Shown one piece after another: positions 22,958-32,790 of a stretch of 64,000 bases of DNA (positions are counted from its first letter, which is position 1; the number at the start of each line of letters is the position of its first letter). The position numbers and the translations under genes were made by a program. The stretch spans positions 2,956,432 to 3,020,431 of the forward strand of contig OZ022244.1 in assembly GCA_963978895.1 (NCBI GenBank), read 5' to 3'. This DNA is from Erpobdella octoculata (Eukaryota; Annelida; Clitellata; Hirudinida; Erpobdellidae). Below the pieces are notes generated by a model that saw nothing but the letters and a program-made list of their open reading frames with translations, was not told the origin of the DNA and ran no database searches.

Positions 22958-25180
22958 TTATAAATTGAACAAAACAGCAGCAGATTGACAAGCTTGCTTG
23001 AGAACTTTGTTCATGATTTTGTTGAAGCTCAAAAATACTGTACTTGCTTTCATTTCTTTCAAATTTCATGCACCTCATATATCAGTGAAACTTTTACCAT
23101 AAATCGGTGTTGCATTTAAGATTTTCTTTAAAATGTAATTTTCTAGTTTCCTCTGAAAAGTAAAAAATAAAATAAGACCGATAAATTGATTCATAGTCTT
23201 ATAGTCATAACTACTCGTCAATAATAAATTATTACCAAATCGGCTAATGCCATCACATATAAAAACACTTACCTGCCCAAAATAATTTCTTATTTATAAA
23301 TAGCAACTCATCAGTTTAGGAAACCACGATGATTATCTTATAACATAACTTAATCACATGCAATGCAAACAAAAAAATTAAAAGATACACAATAAATTAT
23401 GATTTTAAAAACTAAAAACAAATTACCATAGATATGAACAATACATTTTTAATTTGATTTAATTTGTTAAGTCTGGAACTTTTTGTGAAGCATAGTTATA
23501 GTTAGTTAGTTATACTAATAAAATCTATACTGAAATAAAATACTAAAACTTAGTGATAATTCTTGAAAATGTCTTACACTGATATCACCTGAAATTTTAA
23601 AAACACTGAAAAAACAAAGCTATCTGATCTTTCAACATTTTAACATGTTTTAACCAATTATTTTGTTTGAGTATTATCAAACTGATAACTCAATAAATTT
23701 AAAAATTTTGAAAAACAAATTAAAATGATAAATTGCCTATATAATAGAAAAAGGACTACATATCCTTGGCCAATCTCCATAACTTTGTCGTAATGTCCTC
23801 CTAGCTTTTTTTACACAACCGTATACATCAACAACAACATGGATTTCTGCATTTTAATTTTAATAGAAGTAAAGTACGTGGGATTTTTTTCGAAATTGAA
23901 TTTTAAACACATAAAATTTTTTTTAGTGTATTTTCTACTTTCGTACAATTGTTTTTAAATAAATAAAATAGCATGTTCTGCACTAAGTTTGGTTATTCGA
24001 TGCTATTTTGGTATTCAATGAAGTAATTTTTCACGATGCGATGTCGCGGTTAAAGTTAAGTTGTTAGCTATTTTTAAAGAATGTTTTTAATTTTGCTAGT
24101 TAACTTCAATTTTTTTTATATCCCTAAAAGTTTGTTCGTATTTTCTATTTTTTTAAAAACTGCTTTGCAGTGAATAAAACATGAAACATATCACAGTACT
24201 TGTGCTAAAAATTTGCAAAACCATAAAAATTTTTTTTAGTTTAGCAGCGTTGGCTCAATATTTTTATATTTAATATTAATTTAATAATGATTACAAACAT
24301 TTGAAAAACAAATTTTTTTAAGGGCACGAATCAGCTTTAAAAAAATTATATTTTTTCTAAACTTTCAGAAAAAACACCATTGACTCAAAACAACAGACTT
24401 TATAAATAATGTGAAGCCCCGTAAACAACTGCATGAGGTAAAAAAAAACAGATTTGAAAAAAAAATGAATATAATTATTTATTTAAGTAGCAACTAATGC
24501 CCGCTATTATGTATAAGTTAACAACTAAATGACAAAATCTTGTGGCTTGATACAAGACTAATTATTGGGTTTGTTAAGTTTTTAATGACTGATAAACTCA
24601 CCCTATTTCAGCTTTGATCAAAAAAATATTGTGATTTAAATGGTAATAAAAACATGTGTTAATAATCTGGGTGAAATAACCTTATTGTATGTTAAACGTT
24701 GAGTGTTTTGAGGTGAAAATATTGGAAAAATTTCAGCCATGGCAAAGTTTACATTTTTTTTGTGAGCATATTTTTTATTTCCACGGGATTGTCCTAGTTT
24801 GTATTAAATTGTTATTATTTCCAAAGTGTTCCTACAAAACCCATAGACTTTTATGAAAATGATATCACATTCAAACTTCTACTATGAAATAGAAACAAAA
24901 TAAAACTAGAAAGCCTATTTTTCCCATTCAGCTATGCATTTTTGCTTGTCAGGTAATAGCATTATAATAAACATTTGCTATTCTAATTAACAGAAAAATA
25001 ATTCAGCAATTAAATTAAAAATGCACAATGTTTAGATTTGTTAGAATAATTTGGTTCAACAAAAATGGGTTTAGATATTTGAATAATTAAAAAAAAACAA
25101 CTGTACCACTGTGAATAATAATTATCTTTAAAAAGATTTCCTAGAACACTTTGTCTAAAAAACAAGCATTAAATAAAATA
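22958..25180. other. AT-rich DNA without genes
   Basis: Only the old duplication partner of 6,060-6,700 (about 23,600-24,300) and one two-box module (24,371) are recognisable. Confidence 0.5.
24371..24408 (+). promoter_or_regulatory. Two-box module
   Basis: CACCATTGACTCAAAA, then TATAAATA at 24,401; spacing 26 bp. It lies outside the large duplication. Confidence 0.5.
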
Positions 25181-25235
25181 AAAAATTGCTTCCAGATAAC
25201 GTTTAGAGTCTAAACGTTATCTGGAGGCAATTTTT
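25181..25235. repeat. Near-perfect inverted repeat, 25-bp arms, 5-base loop
   Basis: The left arm (25,181-25,205) carries TTCCAGATAACGTTTA and the right arm (25,211-25,235) is its reverse complement with one mismatch; the loop is GAGTC. Such a long stem with a tiny loop suggests a fold-back insertion or cruciform. The loop is small for a microRNA precursor. Confidence 0.85.
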
Positions 25236-25572
25236 ATTGCAAACAAACTAGAACTCTCTAGTAGAATCAATATTAGGATGTCGTTAGATTTTGTTTTACT
25301 ACGTATATGTGTTCGGTTAAAACAAACACCAAGTATTACTAAATATCAGTTGTTTCAATTAAAAATCAACATAAAAATTATCTGTTTAATGCTAAGCATC
25401 AAAAGTAACATGTTTATTTTTTTATTTTTTTTTGGAACAAAAAAACTGAACATTTATTAACAAAGCGACGTAGTCACAAGCAAAACAAAACACAAAAGAA
25501 ATGAAAAAAAAAAGAAAACTCAAATCAAATACAGCGAGCGTTCATTGCGATTGCAAGTGACAGTAAACTAGT

Positions 25573-25867
25573 AACAGTAAGTTCCAAGGTGAGACCCAAG
25601 GGAATTATTTCCCACTATAAGGGGCTACCTTTGTATGATTTTGTAATAAGTGAAGTTTATATGATGTTTTGAACTTAGACAAGGACGATGAAGATTTAAC
25701 GTGACATGGTATTTTAGAATAAACACAAGGTCCAAGGCATTTTAAGGACAACAGTTTCAAAGTAGTTTGAGCTTGTTCAGAACGAAATCGGTCCATATGG
25801 CGAAAAAAGTAATCGTGAATGTCAGATGATCGTACCATGTAATTTAAAAACGTGGGTGGTAACAAAC
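25573..25867 (-). pseudogene. LINE 3' end fragment, left copy of a 295-bp direct repeat
   Basis: The minus-strand frame reads PPTFLNYMVRSSDIHDYFFR and LKCLGPCVYSKIPCHVKSSS, the conserved C-terminal tail after the RT domain in CR1/L2-like LINEs. The intact element at 56,162 has the related LKSSDIHTHFLR and KCLGPRTYSVIP. By eye it is identical to 30,346-30,640. It abuts a truncated Gag at 25,868 through a short shared AAAC. Confidence 0.8.
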
Positions 25868-26496
25868 ACTTCCAAAGTCTTCGCACTAAGCAACGACCCT
25901 AGAAGCATTCCCCAATCCTTCTGAGGGTGACCATTGGCTTTTGCCAAAGACTCAAATCTCAGCAAAAATGCGTCGATGTCATCACCTTCAGAAAACTTTG
26001 GATAAGGAATCTTAGTAGCCTCCGCCGACGGTTTTGGCTCTATTTTTTTTTGGCCCTCCAATTCCAGCTTCTTCAATTCCAATTCATGCTGGCGTTGTTC
26101 GCGCTCACGTAGAAGTTCTCGTTCTTCTTTAGCTTGTTGAAGTTGGAGTTCTCGTTCTTCTTTAGCTTGTTGAAGTTGGAGTTCTCGTTCTTCACGTTCT
26201 CGTTCTTGTTGTGCTATTTTATCTTCACGTTCACGTTCCCGTTCTTGTTGTGCTAATTTATCTTCACGTTCCCGTTCTTGTTGTGCTATTTTATCTTCCC
26301 GTTCTTGTTGCGCTATTTTATCTTCCCGCTCCTGCTGAGCCTTTTTTTCTTCCCGCTCCTGCTGAGCCTTTTTCTCTTCCCGTTCCTCCATTCTCTTAAC
26401 CCTTTCTTCATCTTTTAACTCTTTGACGTAATTCCTTAAATCCACTCCGGAATAGCCTAGAGCCTGTCCCATCGCAATGAATTTCTCGTCAGACAT
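25868..26496 (-). pseudogene. Ty3/gypsy Gag, N-terminal part, older element (GypA)
   Basis: Starts MSDEKFIAMGQALGYSGVDL, then a long Glu/Arg/Gln coiled coil with repeats of QQEREDKIA and QLQQAKEERE. The start of the Gag core follows (IPYPKFSEGDDIDAFLLRFE). It breaks at LLSAKTLEVF, where the LINE fragment begins. The homologue at 27,701-29,527 continues for over 450 more residues, so this copy is truncated. Its coiled coil is longer than the relative's by several repeat units. Confidence 0.85.
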
Positions 26497-26578
26497 CTTT
26501 CACAAAAGAAAAAAAAAATTCGGTCACTTGTGATCAAATAACTTCAGAAAATATATTTACGGATGAAAATGCGTAAAT

Positions 26579-26593
26579 ACGTCGGGGTCACCA
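26579..26593 (-). other. Primer-binding site of GypA, tRNA-Trp type
   Basis: The minus strand reads TGGTGACCCCGACGT, complementary to the animal tRNA-Trp 3' end as I recall it. One base separates it from the LTR at 26,595. Confidence 0.75.
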
Positions 26594-26594
26594 A

Positions 26595-27089
26595 TGTAAA
26601 CGTAGAGGAATATGCTTTCTAGCGATTCGTAACGTTAAAGTCGAAGTTATTTATAACACAATATTTCTCGAATTTATTTTAACTTTATTATTCTTCCTTG
26701 AATATAATCCTTTTCTTGACTCTAAACTGACTTATCTCACTTTGCAGAAGTTAACCCGGTTCTGACAAATCTTTTGATAATTCCAATTTCTCTTTTCAGA
26801 ACACTTCATTTTCTCAATGAAGACCACAAAAAGGAAAAGGACCAATACCAATTATATATATATACATATATATATATACATATATATATACATATATATA
26901 TACATATATATATATACACACATACATACATCCATCCATGTATATATATACACTCAAACACACATATACATATATATACATTAATGATACAAAAATTATA
27001 CGCACACACAATGTCACAGGAGCACAAATATACACATATACATACATATACATATATATTTACATATATATACACACATATACACACAT
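26595..27089 (-). mobile_element. 5' LTR of GypA, inner part (split by GypB)
   Basis: Begins (plus strand) TGTAAACGTAGAGGAATATG and runs through TA/CA-rich microsatellite to CACAT at 27,085-27,089. There it is interrupted by the GypB element. The remaining 129 bp of the LTR resume at 30,217 after a second CACAT. Confidence 0.85.
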
Positions 27090-27671
27090 TGTAAACGTAG
27101 AGGAATATGCTTTCTAGCGATTCGTAACGTTAAAGTCGAAGTTATTTATAACACAATATTTCTCGAATTTATTTTAACTTTATTATTCTTCCTTGAATAT
27201 AATCCTTTTCTTGACTCTAAACTGAATTATCTCACTTTGCAGAAGTTAGCCCGGTTCTGACAAATCTTTTGATAATTCCAATTTCTCTCCCTACAACCTT
27301 ACTTTTTTCTATTGAGGACCACAAAAAGGAAAAGGACCAATACCAATTATATATATATACATATATATATATATACATATATACATATACATATACATAC
27401 ATCCATCCATGTATATATACACTCAAACACACATATACATATATATACATTAATGATACAAAAATTATACGCACACACAATGTCACAGGAGCACAAATAT
27501 ACATATATACATACATATACATTATATATACACATATATACACACATATACACACATATACACTCATACATAAATGACTATTGTTTCACCACAACCAAAA
27601 TATGCACACATAATAAAATAAAATAAACAAATACTATGAAAATACGTAAGATGAATCATCTTCATCTTACA
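27090..27671 (-). mobile_element. GypB 3' LTR
   Basis: TGTAAACGTAGAGG to CATCTTACA on the plus strand. Contains a TA/CA microsatellite of about 240 bp whose length differs from the other LTR; otherwise the LTRs look near identical. Confidence 0.9.
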
Positions 27672-27674
27672 TAT

Positions 27675-27685
27675 CCCCCCTCTTC
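27675..27685 (-). other. GypB polypurine tract
   Basis: The minus strand reads GAAGAGGGGGG, three to four bases before the 3' LTR, the usual place for the plus-strand DNA primer. Confidence 0.75.
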
Positions 27686-27700
27686 AAAAAAAAAAACGCG

Positions 27701-29527
27701 TCAGTGTTTCTTGATTACATCGTCACTCTCTTTATGACTTAGAAAGTCAGCACCAATGTTCTCCTTGCCTTTGAAATAGTTTACTTTCAACTTATTCTCA
27801 ATCTCTATCTCTCTGCATGCTATGTCAACAGGACGGGCATCTCCGAAGATTGCAGAATTCAACTTTCCATCTTTCCCCACCCCTCCATGTTGGCCTCTAG
27901 GCAGCAGATTGAGCCTTGGTCTTTCTTTTGGCGGATTCAAAGCCTGAACTTTTGCCTCAACTTTATTTCCTACTTTTGAAATGGCAGACGTGTTTCTTTC
28001 CTTACTTTGATACAGCTCCGAGTTAGCCGACGTTTTTCTATGATTTACCCGATCATTCCTCTGTGTGCTGTCGTAGTTGGGAGCGGATTTCTGTGGTTTC
28101 CGACCAAAGCGTTTTCCTGCAGCCATTGCATCAAAACCTCTTACTCCTTCAACATTTCCCAGCACGAGATCGCAAAGTAGGTTTTTCATGCACACAACCT
28201 CTCTGGTTCCTCTGAACCAGTTTGTTTTGATTTTTACCACTGCTGTTGGAGCTACCCGAACTGTGCCGTCGATCAAAACACAGGGTCTTGTTCTTCCGGT
28301 CATCTGACGCGGGTGCACTAATGATTCCTTTACCATTATGGCAGTACAGCCAGTGTCCCTTAAAACTTTTACCGGTTTTCTGTTCACAAACCCTCTGGTT
28401 AATTCAAACTTTTCTCCTGAGTGAAAACAACCATCCGCTATTACCGGTGAAAAGCAGCCACATTTTAATTGGACCTCATTCAATTTACCTTCCATCACCA
28501 TGACCGCGCATGCATTCACTACTCCAGAGTCTTTGCATGGTGGTGTCATGGTGGCCTCTCTACGCGTTTGACACATGGCTGGAGTTGCTTGAGTGCCTTG
28601 CCTGTAGTCCCTCGCGATCTGTCCAGCGTGATGACAATCCTTTGCCATATGGCCCAGCTTATTGCAATTGTAACAGCGTGGTCCAACCATTCCCGAGTCA
28701 GAGTCTGGTTGACTACGATTTCCGCTAATCCTGCTTGTGTTCTCGACCTTTGCCAAGCTTTTGACTGGGTGAGCTTGATTGTACTTGTTGACCCAGCGAC
28801 TTAACTCATTGACGTCACCGCTTTCTTTCTCCAACAAATACTCAGCCATTCCCGACGGACAATTTCCAAAGAACTGCTCTTTTAGAAATAAAAACAAATA
28901 GTTTTTTGTACCCGCGAGATCCACCCAGCGCCTGAGGTAACTATCCAGTCGCACCAGATACTGTTCCCAAGTCTCTTCTGGTTCAAGCTTTGACTCTCGA
29001 AACTTTATGCGGTAGTCTTCTGCCGACTTCCCAAAACGGCGAAGGAGTGCCTCTTTTACCGACTCGTAATCCTGCATCTGACTATCGCTGAGTTGGCCAA
29101 ACACTTCCAATGTTTTAGCACTGAGCAAGGAACCCAGAAGCATTCCCCAACCCTTTTTTGGATGATCATTTGCAGTGGCCAATGCCTCAAAACGGAGCAG
29201 AAATGCGTCCACGTCGTCACCTTCCGAGAACTTTGGATAAGGAATCTTTGTTACCTCTATCTTTGGCTCTTTTTTCGTTAGGGCCTCTAATTCCAGCTTT
29301 TTCAATTCTAATTCATGTTGACGTTGTTGGCGCTCATGCTCTCGTTGAAGTTCTCGTTCTTCCCGTTCACGTTCCCGCTCTTCCCGCTCTTGCTGAGCCT
29401 TTTTTTCTTCCCGTTCCTCCACTCTCTTAACCCTTTCTTCATCCTTCAACTCTTTGACATAACTCCTTAAATCCACTCCGGAATAGCCGAGAGCCTGTCC
29501 CATCGCAATAAATTTCTCGTCAGACAT
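27701..29527 (-). CDS. GypB Gag-protease joined to RNase H tail (608 aa)
   Basis: Residues 1-90: MSDEKFIAMGQALGYSG and a Glu/Arg coiled coil. About 95-265: retrotransposon Gag core (FSEGDDVDAFLLRFEA, ETWEQYLVRLDSYLRRW). About 284-297: CCHC zinc knuckle CYNCNKLGHMAKDC. About 385-420: aspartic protease with the catalytic triplet in VLRDTGCTAIMV. About 455-545: basic linker. About 575-600: NYFKGKENIGADFLS, the very end of the RNase H domain. The RT palm, RNase H core and integrase are therefore deleted, yet the frame stays open for 608 codons. The protein could still form particles and process itself if the protease is active. Start chosen at the MSDEK shared with GypA. Confidence 0.9.
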   Translation of the reverse strand: MSDEKFIAMGQALGYSGVDLRSYVKELKDEERVKRVEEREEKKAQQEREEREREREERELQREHERQQRQHELELKKLELEALTKKEPKIEVTKIPYPKFSEGDDVDAFLLRFEALATANDHPKKGWGMLLGSLLSAKTLEVFGQLSDSQMQDYESVKEALLRRFGKSAEDYRIKFRESKLEPEETWEQYLVRLDSYLRRWVDLAGTKNYLFLFLKEQFFGNCPSGMAEYLLEKESGDVNELSRWVNKYNQAHPVKSLAKVENTSRISGNRSQPDSDSGMVGPRCYNCNKLGHMAKDCHHAGQIARDYRQGTQATPAMCQTRREATMTPPCKDSGVVNACAVMVMEGKLNEVQLKCGCFSPVIADGCFHSGEKFELTRGFVNRKPVKVLRDTGCTAIMVKESLVHPRQMTGRTRPCVLIDGTVRVAPTAVVKIKTNWFRGTREVVCMKNLLCDLVLGNVEGVRGFDAMAAGKRFGRKPQKSAPNYDSTQRNDRVNHRKTSANSELYQSKERNTSAISKVGNKVEAKVQALNPPKERPRLNLLPRGQHGGVGKDGKLNSAIFGDARPVDIACREIEIENKLKVNYFKGKENIGADFLSHKESDDVIKKH

Positions 29528-29607
29528 CTTTCACAAAAGAAAAAAAATTCGGTCACTTGTGATCAAACAACTTCAGAAATTATATTTACGGATGAAAATT
29601 CGTAAAT

Positions 29608-29622
29608 ACGTCGAGGTCACCA
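29608..29622 (-). other. GypB primer-binding site, tRNA-Trp type
   Basis: TGGTGACCTCGACGT on the minus strand; it differs from the GypA site by one base (C to T at the ninth position). Confidence 0.75.
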
Positions 29623-29623
29623 A

Positions 29624-30216
29624 TGTAAACGTAGAAGGAATATGCTTTCTAGCGATTCGTAACGTTAAAGTCGAAGTTATTTATAACACAATATTTCTCG
29701 AATTTATTTTAACTTTATTATTCTTCCTTGAATATAATCCTTTTCTTGACTCTAAACTGAATTATCTCACTTTGCAGAAGTTAGCCCGGTTCTGACAAAT
29801 CTTTTGATAATTCCAATTTCTCTCCCTACAACCTTACTTTTTTCTATTGAGGACCACAAAAAGGAAAAGGACCAATACCAATTATATATATATACATATA
29901 TATATATACATATATATATACATATATACATATACATATACATACATCCATCCATGTATATATACACTCAAACACACATATACATATATATACATTAATG
30001 ATACAAAAATTATACGCACACACAATGTCACAGGAGCACAAATATACATATATACATACATATACATTATATATACACATATATACACACATATACACAC
30101 ATATACACTCATACATAAATGACTATTGTTTCACCACAACCAAAATATGCACACATAATAAAATAAAATAAACAAATACTATGAAAATACGTAAGATGAA
30201 TCATCTTCATCTTACA
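29624..30216 (-). mobile_element. GypB 5' LTR
   Basis: TGTAAACGTAGAAGG to CATCTTACA (plus strand), 593 bp against 582 bp for the partner. The difference lies mostly in the TA/CA microsatellite. Confidence 0.9.
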
Positions 30217-30345
30217 CACATATACACACAGATACATTCATACATAAATGACTATTGTTTCAACACAACCAAAATATGCACACATAATAAAATAAAATAA
30301 ACAAATACTATGAAAATACGTAAGATGAATCATCTTCATCTTACA
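30217..30345 (-). mobile_element. GypA 5' LTR, outer part
   Basis: Begins with CACAT (second copy of the GypB target duplication) and ends CATCTTACA, completing the LTR interrupted at 27,089. It has small differences from GypB (GATACATTC for CATACACTC, CAACACAACC for CACCACAACC), showing GypA is a separate, older copy. Confidence 0.85.
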
Positions 30346-31027
30346 AACAGTAAGTTCCAAGGTGAGACCCAAGGGAATTATTTCCCACTATAAGGGGCTA
30401 CCTTTGTATGATTTTGTAATAAGTGAAGTTTATATGATGTTTTGAACTTAGACAAGGACGATGAAGATTTAACGTGACATGGTATTTTAGAATAAACACA
30501 AGGTCCAAGGCATTTTAAGGACAACAGTTTCAAAGTAGTTTGAGCTTGTTCAGAACGAAATCGGTCCATATGGCGAAAAAAGTAATCGTGAATGTCAGAT
30601 GATCGTACCATGTAATTTAAAAACGTGGGTGGTAACAAACCATTATCAAGTCTATACATAAAGATGGCGTTCTGAAAGAGGCTACTTGTTGAAGTTGAAA
30701 AACATTTAAAATATTGTTTTCAGTAAATAAAAATGGAGTATGAGACATTGGATGCAAGTGTAGGAGAGTACGTATAGAACGCTTTTAAAGCATAGATAAT
30801 GGTTTCACTCGTGAAGAATAAGTAGATGCCCACAATATATAACAATAATATAGATATAGAATTATTAAAAAATAATAGAGCATGAGGGCAGTTTTAGAAT
30901 CAATAACGTTACTGACGCGTGATAAAATTCCGATGTTTCTCGCTATTTTGCATTTAATAGAAGTTATATGATCAAACCAGTTGAAATATTCATCAATCCA
31001 TACACTCACAAATATATGCAACGCCAA
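30346..31027 (-). pseudogene. LINE RT C-terminal fragment with frameshifts
   Basis: The minus strand reads first WIDEYFNWFDHITSIKCKI and SRVSNVIDSKTALMLYYFLI (thumb region after the RT core). After frame breaks it then reads PPTFLNYMVRSSDIHDYFFR and LKCLGPCVYSKIP. It is the same family as 25,573-25,867 and a relative of the LINE at 56,162. The RT catalytic core is absent. Confidence 0.75.
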
Positions 31028-31840
31028 CGTTTACATGACGAGTAAGCAAAAAAATGGTTATATTTTAGTTCCAAAGATTTGTCGTTTTACGTTATTACCA
31101 AGAAAATTAAATTTTGTATATATTAAAGCATACAAAACCGCCCTAATAAAATAAAACCAATATTTTAAACTCTAGCAAAACACCACTAGTTACAAAAGAA
31201 CAGACTTTATAAATGAAAAGAAAACCAGGTAGCTGCCGCTTGCAGTTAAAATATGAACACAACTTGGTGACGCATTGAGAAATTTTGGTACTCCGTAGCT
31301 GTGTCTATTTTTGTCAGTAAAACTTATTCTAACAAAACATGTCTCATTTTTGCACAAAATCAATCAAAAAACTCAAATTAATCCTCAAAACGATGGAATC
31401 TAGAAAGAAAACTTTGAATTAATTCAAATTACAAGGTTCAAATATTAGTAAAGTCAAAGTCAAAGTGCTAAAGCATAAAAAAGAAAAATAGTTTCGCAAT
31501 ATGGCAAAATATATATAATAAATTATTGACAATGTGAAGGAGGGTCCCCATTTTAATTTTAAAAGGGCCTGGGTCCCCAGTTACTTTATCTATATATAAA
31601 TTTATACAAAACTACGGATGTATGTTTGGTTGAAACAACAACCAAGTAGTACTAAACTACAATTTTTTAAATTAAAAAGAAACATAAAAATTACTAGCTT
31701 AATGATAAACATAGAAAGTAATAGTATTTTAATTTTAATTTAAATGATTTTTCGTTTTACGTTATTACAAAGAAAATTAAAATGTCCATATATTTATATA
31801 TAGCCCTATTAAAATAAAACAATTTTTTTGAAACTCCAGC
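31028..31840. other. AT-rich spacer
   Basis: No gene. One two-box module at 31,177. The segments around 31,080-31,260 and 31,640-31,860 resemble each other and 4,440-4,640 (TTTTCGTTTTACGTTATTA, AAACTCxAGCAA), remains of an old tandem unit. Confidence 0.45.
31177..31214 (+). promoter_or_regulatory. Two-box module
   Basis: CACCACTAGTTACAAA, then TATAAATG at 31,208; spacing 27 bp, one of the few not at 26. GCTGCCGCTTGCAGTT follows downstream. Confidence 0.4.
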
Positions 31841-31865
31841 AACAAACCACTTGTTCAAGAAAACA

Positions 31866-31910
31866 GAATGTATGTATGTATGTATGTATGTATGTATGTA
31901 TGTATGTATG
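31866..31910. repeat. (TATG)n microsatellite inside a two-box module site
   Basis: The module AACAAACCACTTGTTCAAGA (31,841) is followed directly by GAATG(TATG)n where the TATA box should be; the array ends at a family S SINE. The microsatellite grew at, or was brought to, the same site. Confidence 0.8.
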
Positions 31911-32086
31911 AACTCCGCCTCGCTAATTGCGAGCCAGTCCCAAGCCTGGATAAAGGAGGAGGGACAGTTAAAAGGATCAAACTTTGATCCACGACGGGAA
32001 GTACTTATGTGCTTCCTACATACAGCCAATTCAGTCTTAAAACACTTGGTGTAAAGGACTATAAACTATAATAAAAAAAAAAAAAA
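31911..32086 (+). mobile_element. SINE-like retroposon (family S)
   Basis: AACTCCGCCTCGCTAATT to CTATAATA plus an A-run, inserted in a TATG array that continues after it (ATGTATGTATG on both sides). Confidence 0.85.
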
Positions 32087-32142
32087 TGTATGTATGTTTG
32101 TAGATACATACATGCATGTGTGTATGTAAATATGTATGTATG

Positions 32143-32202
32143 TTAGCAAATTTGCACAACGCGATGGCCGCGGTGGTCAGCAGTCAGCAGTTGCTAAAAT
32201 TA
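32143..32202 (-). repeat. Family M repeat, first part
   Basis: Preceded by TGTATG microsatellite; reads TTAGCAAATTTGCACAACGC and GTGGTCAGCAGTCAGCAGTT on the plus strand. It is interrupted at GTTGCTAAAATTA by the LINE fragment 32,203-32,575 and resumes at 32,589. Confidence 0.7.
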
Positions 32203-32575
32203 TTATTTTTTTTTATTATAGTTTATAGTCTTTTACACCATGTGTTTTAAGACGCGAAAACAAAATCAAAATGAAAAAAATACTTATTTACACTAAATAA
32301 TTTTTCTCTATATTTACAGTTCTTTAGGATTATTTTGTATCCATTTATAGATGATGTCGTGGCATATTTCCGAGTTCAGTATGGTTTGGAGTGTAGTTGG
32401 TTTTTGGATCCTTTTACAAAAGTTCCCAAGTTCCATTCCTAGTTGTGTCGTTTCTTTGCAGTGCAGCAACCAGTGCTCGATTGTTTCCTCTGTTCCGCAG
32501 GTTTCGCACAAACCTGTCGCATGAAGATTCATTCTCTTCAAATTTTGTTTCAGCCGACACTTTCCAAGTAGCTGT
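32203..32575 (-). mobile_element. 5'-truncated LINE with C-terminal zinc knuckle; 3' tail shared with family S SINE
   Basis: On the minus strand about 90 codons remain, ending in a stop near 32,314. They contain GLCETCGTEETIEHWLLHCK, the CxxC-H-C knuckle typical of the C-terminus of I/R1/jockey-group LINEs. A 3' UTR follows, ending GTCTTAAAACACATGGTGTA, AAGACTATAAACTATAATA and an A-run. The last 45-50 bp match the end of the family S SINE. The insertion has a 13-bp duplication, GTTGCTAAAATTA, at 32,190 and 32,576. It is therefore a genuine target-primed insertion and the likely mobilising partner type. Confidence 0.85.
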
Positions 32576-32631
32576 GTTGCTAAAATTAGTGCGCGCAGAC
32601 GTGTTATAAAAGTTATATGCATGTGTGTATG

Positions 32632-32790
32632 TTAGCAAATTCGCATAACGCGATGGTCGCGGTGGTCAGCAGTCAGCAGTTGCTAAAATTAGTGTGCTCA
32701 GAAGTGTTATAAAAGTTATTACGCAATAGCACACTGTCAATCTTAAAGATCGAAAAAAGGTGGCGCTTAAATCTCAAAATTTCTTATAAA
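32632..32790 (-). repeat. Family M repeat, second adjacent copy
   Basis: TTAGCAAATTCGCATAACGC, GTGGTCAGCAGTCAGCAGTT, then GTGTTATAAAAGTTATTACG and GGTGGCGCTTAAATCT (plus strand), the reverse of 55,847-56,036. It is preceded by TGTGTATG. Confidence 0.65.

Larger units (their letters stand above)
27090..30216 (-). mobile_element. GypB: complete Ty3/gypsy insertion with internal deletion, nested in GypA LTR
   Basis: 3' LTR 27,090-27,671, polypurine tract, one ORF, primer-binding site, 5' LTR 29,624-30,216. The LTRs run TGTAAA...TTACA and the element is flanked by the 5-bp duplication CACAT at 27,085 and 30,217. Internal length is about 1.95 kb, far below the 4-5 kb of autonomous gypsy elements. 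RT, most of RNase H and integrase are missing, so movement would need help in trans. Confidence 0.9.

Noticed and set aside
26774..27577. Open frames rich in Tyr, Ile and His in the gypsy LTRs
   Set aside because: They read through TA/CA microsatellite inside the LTRs, with overlapping frames on both strands.
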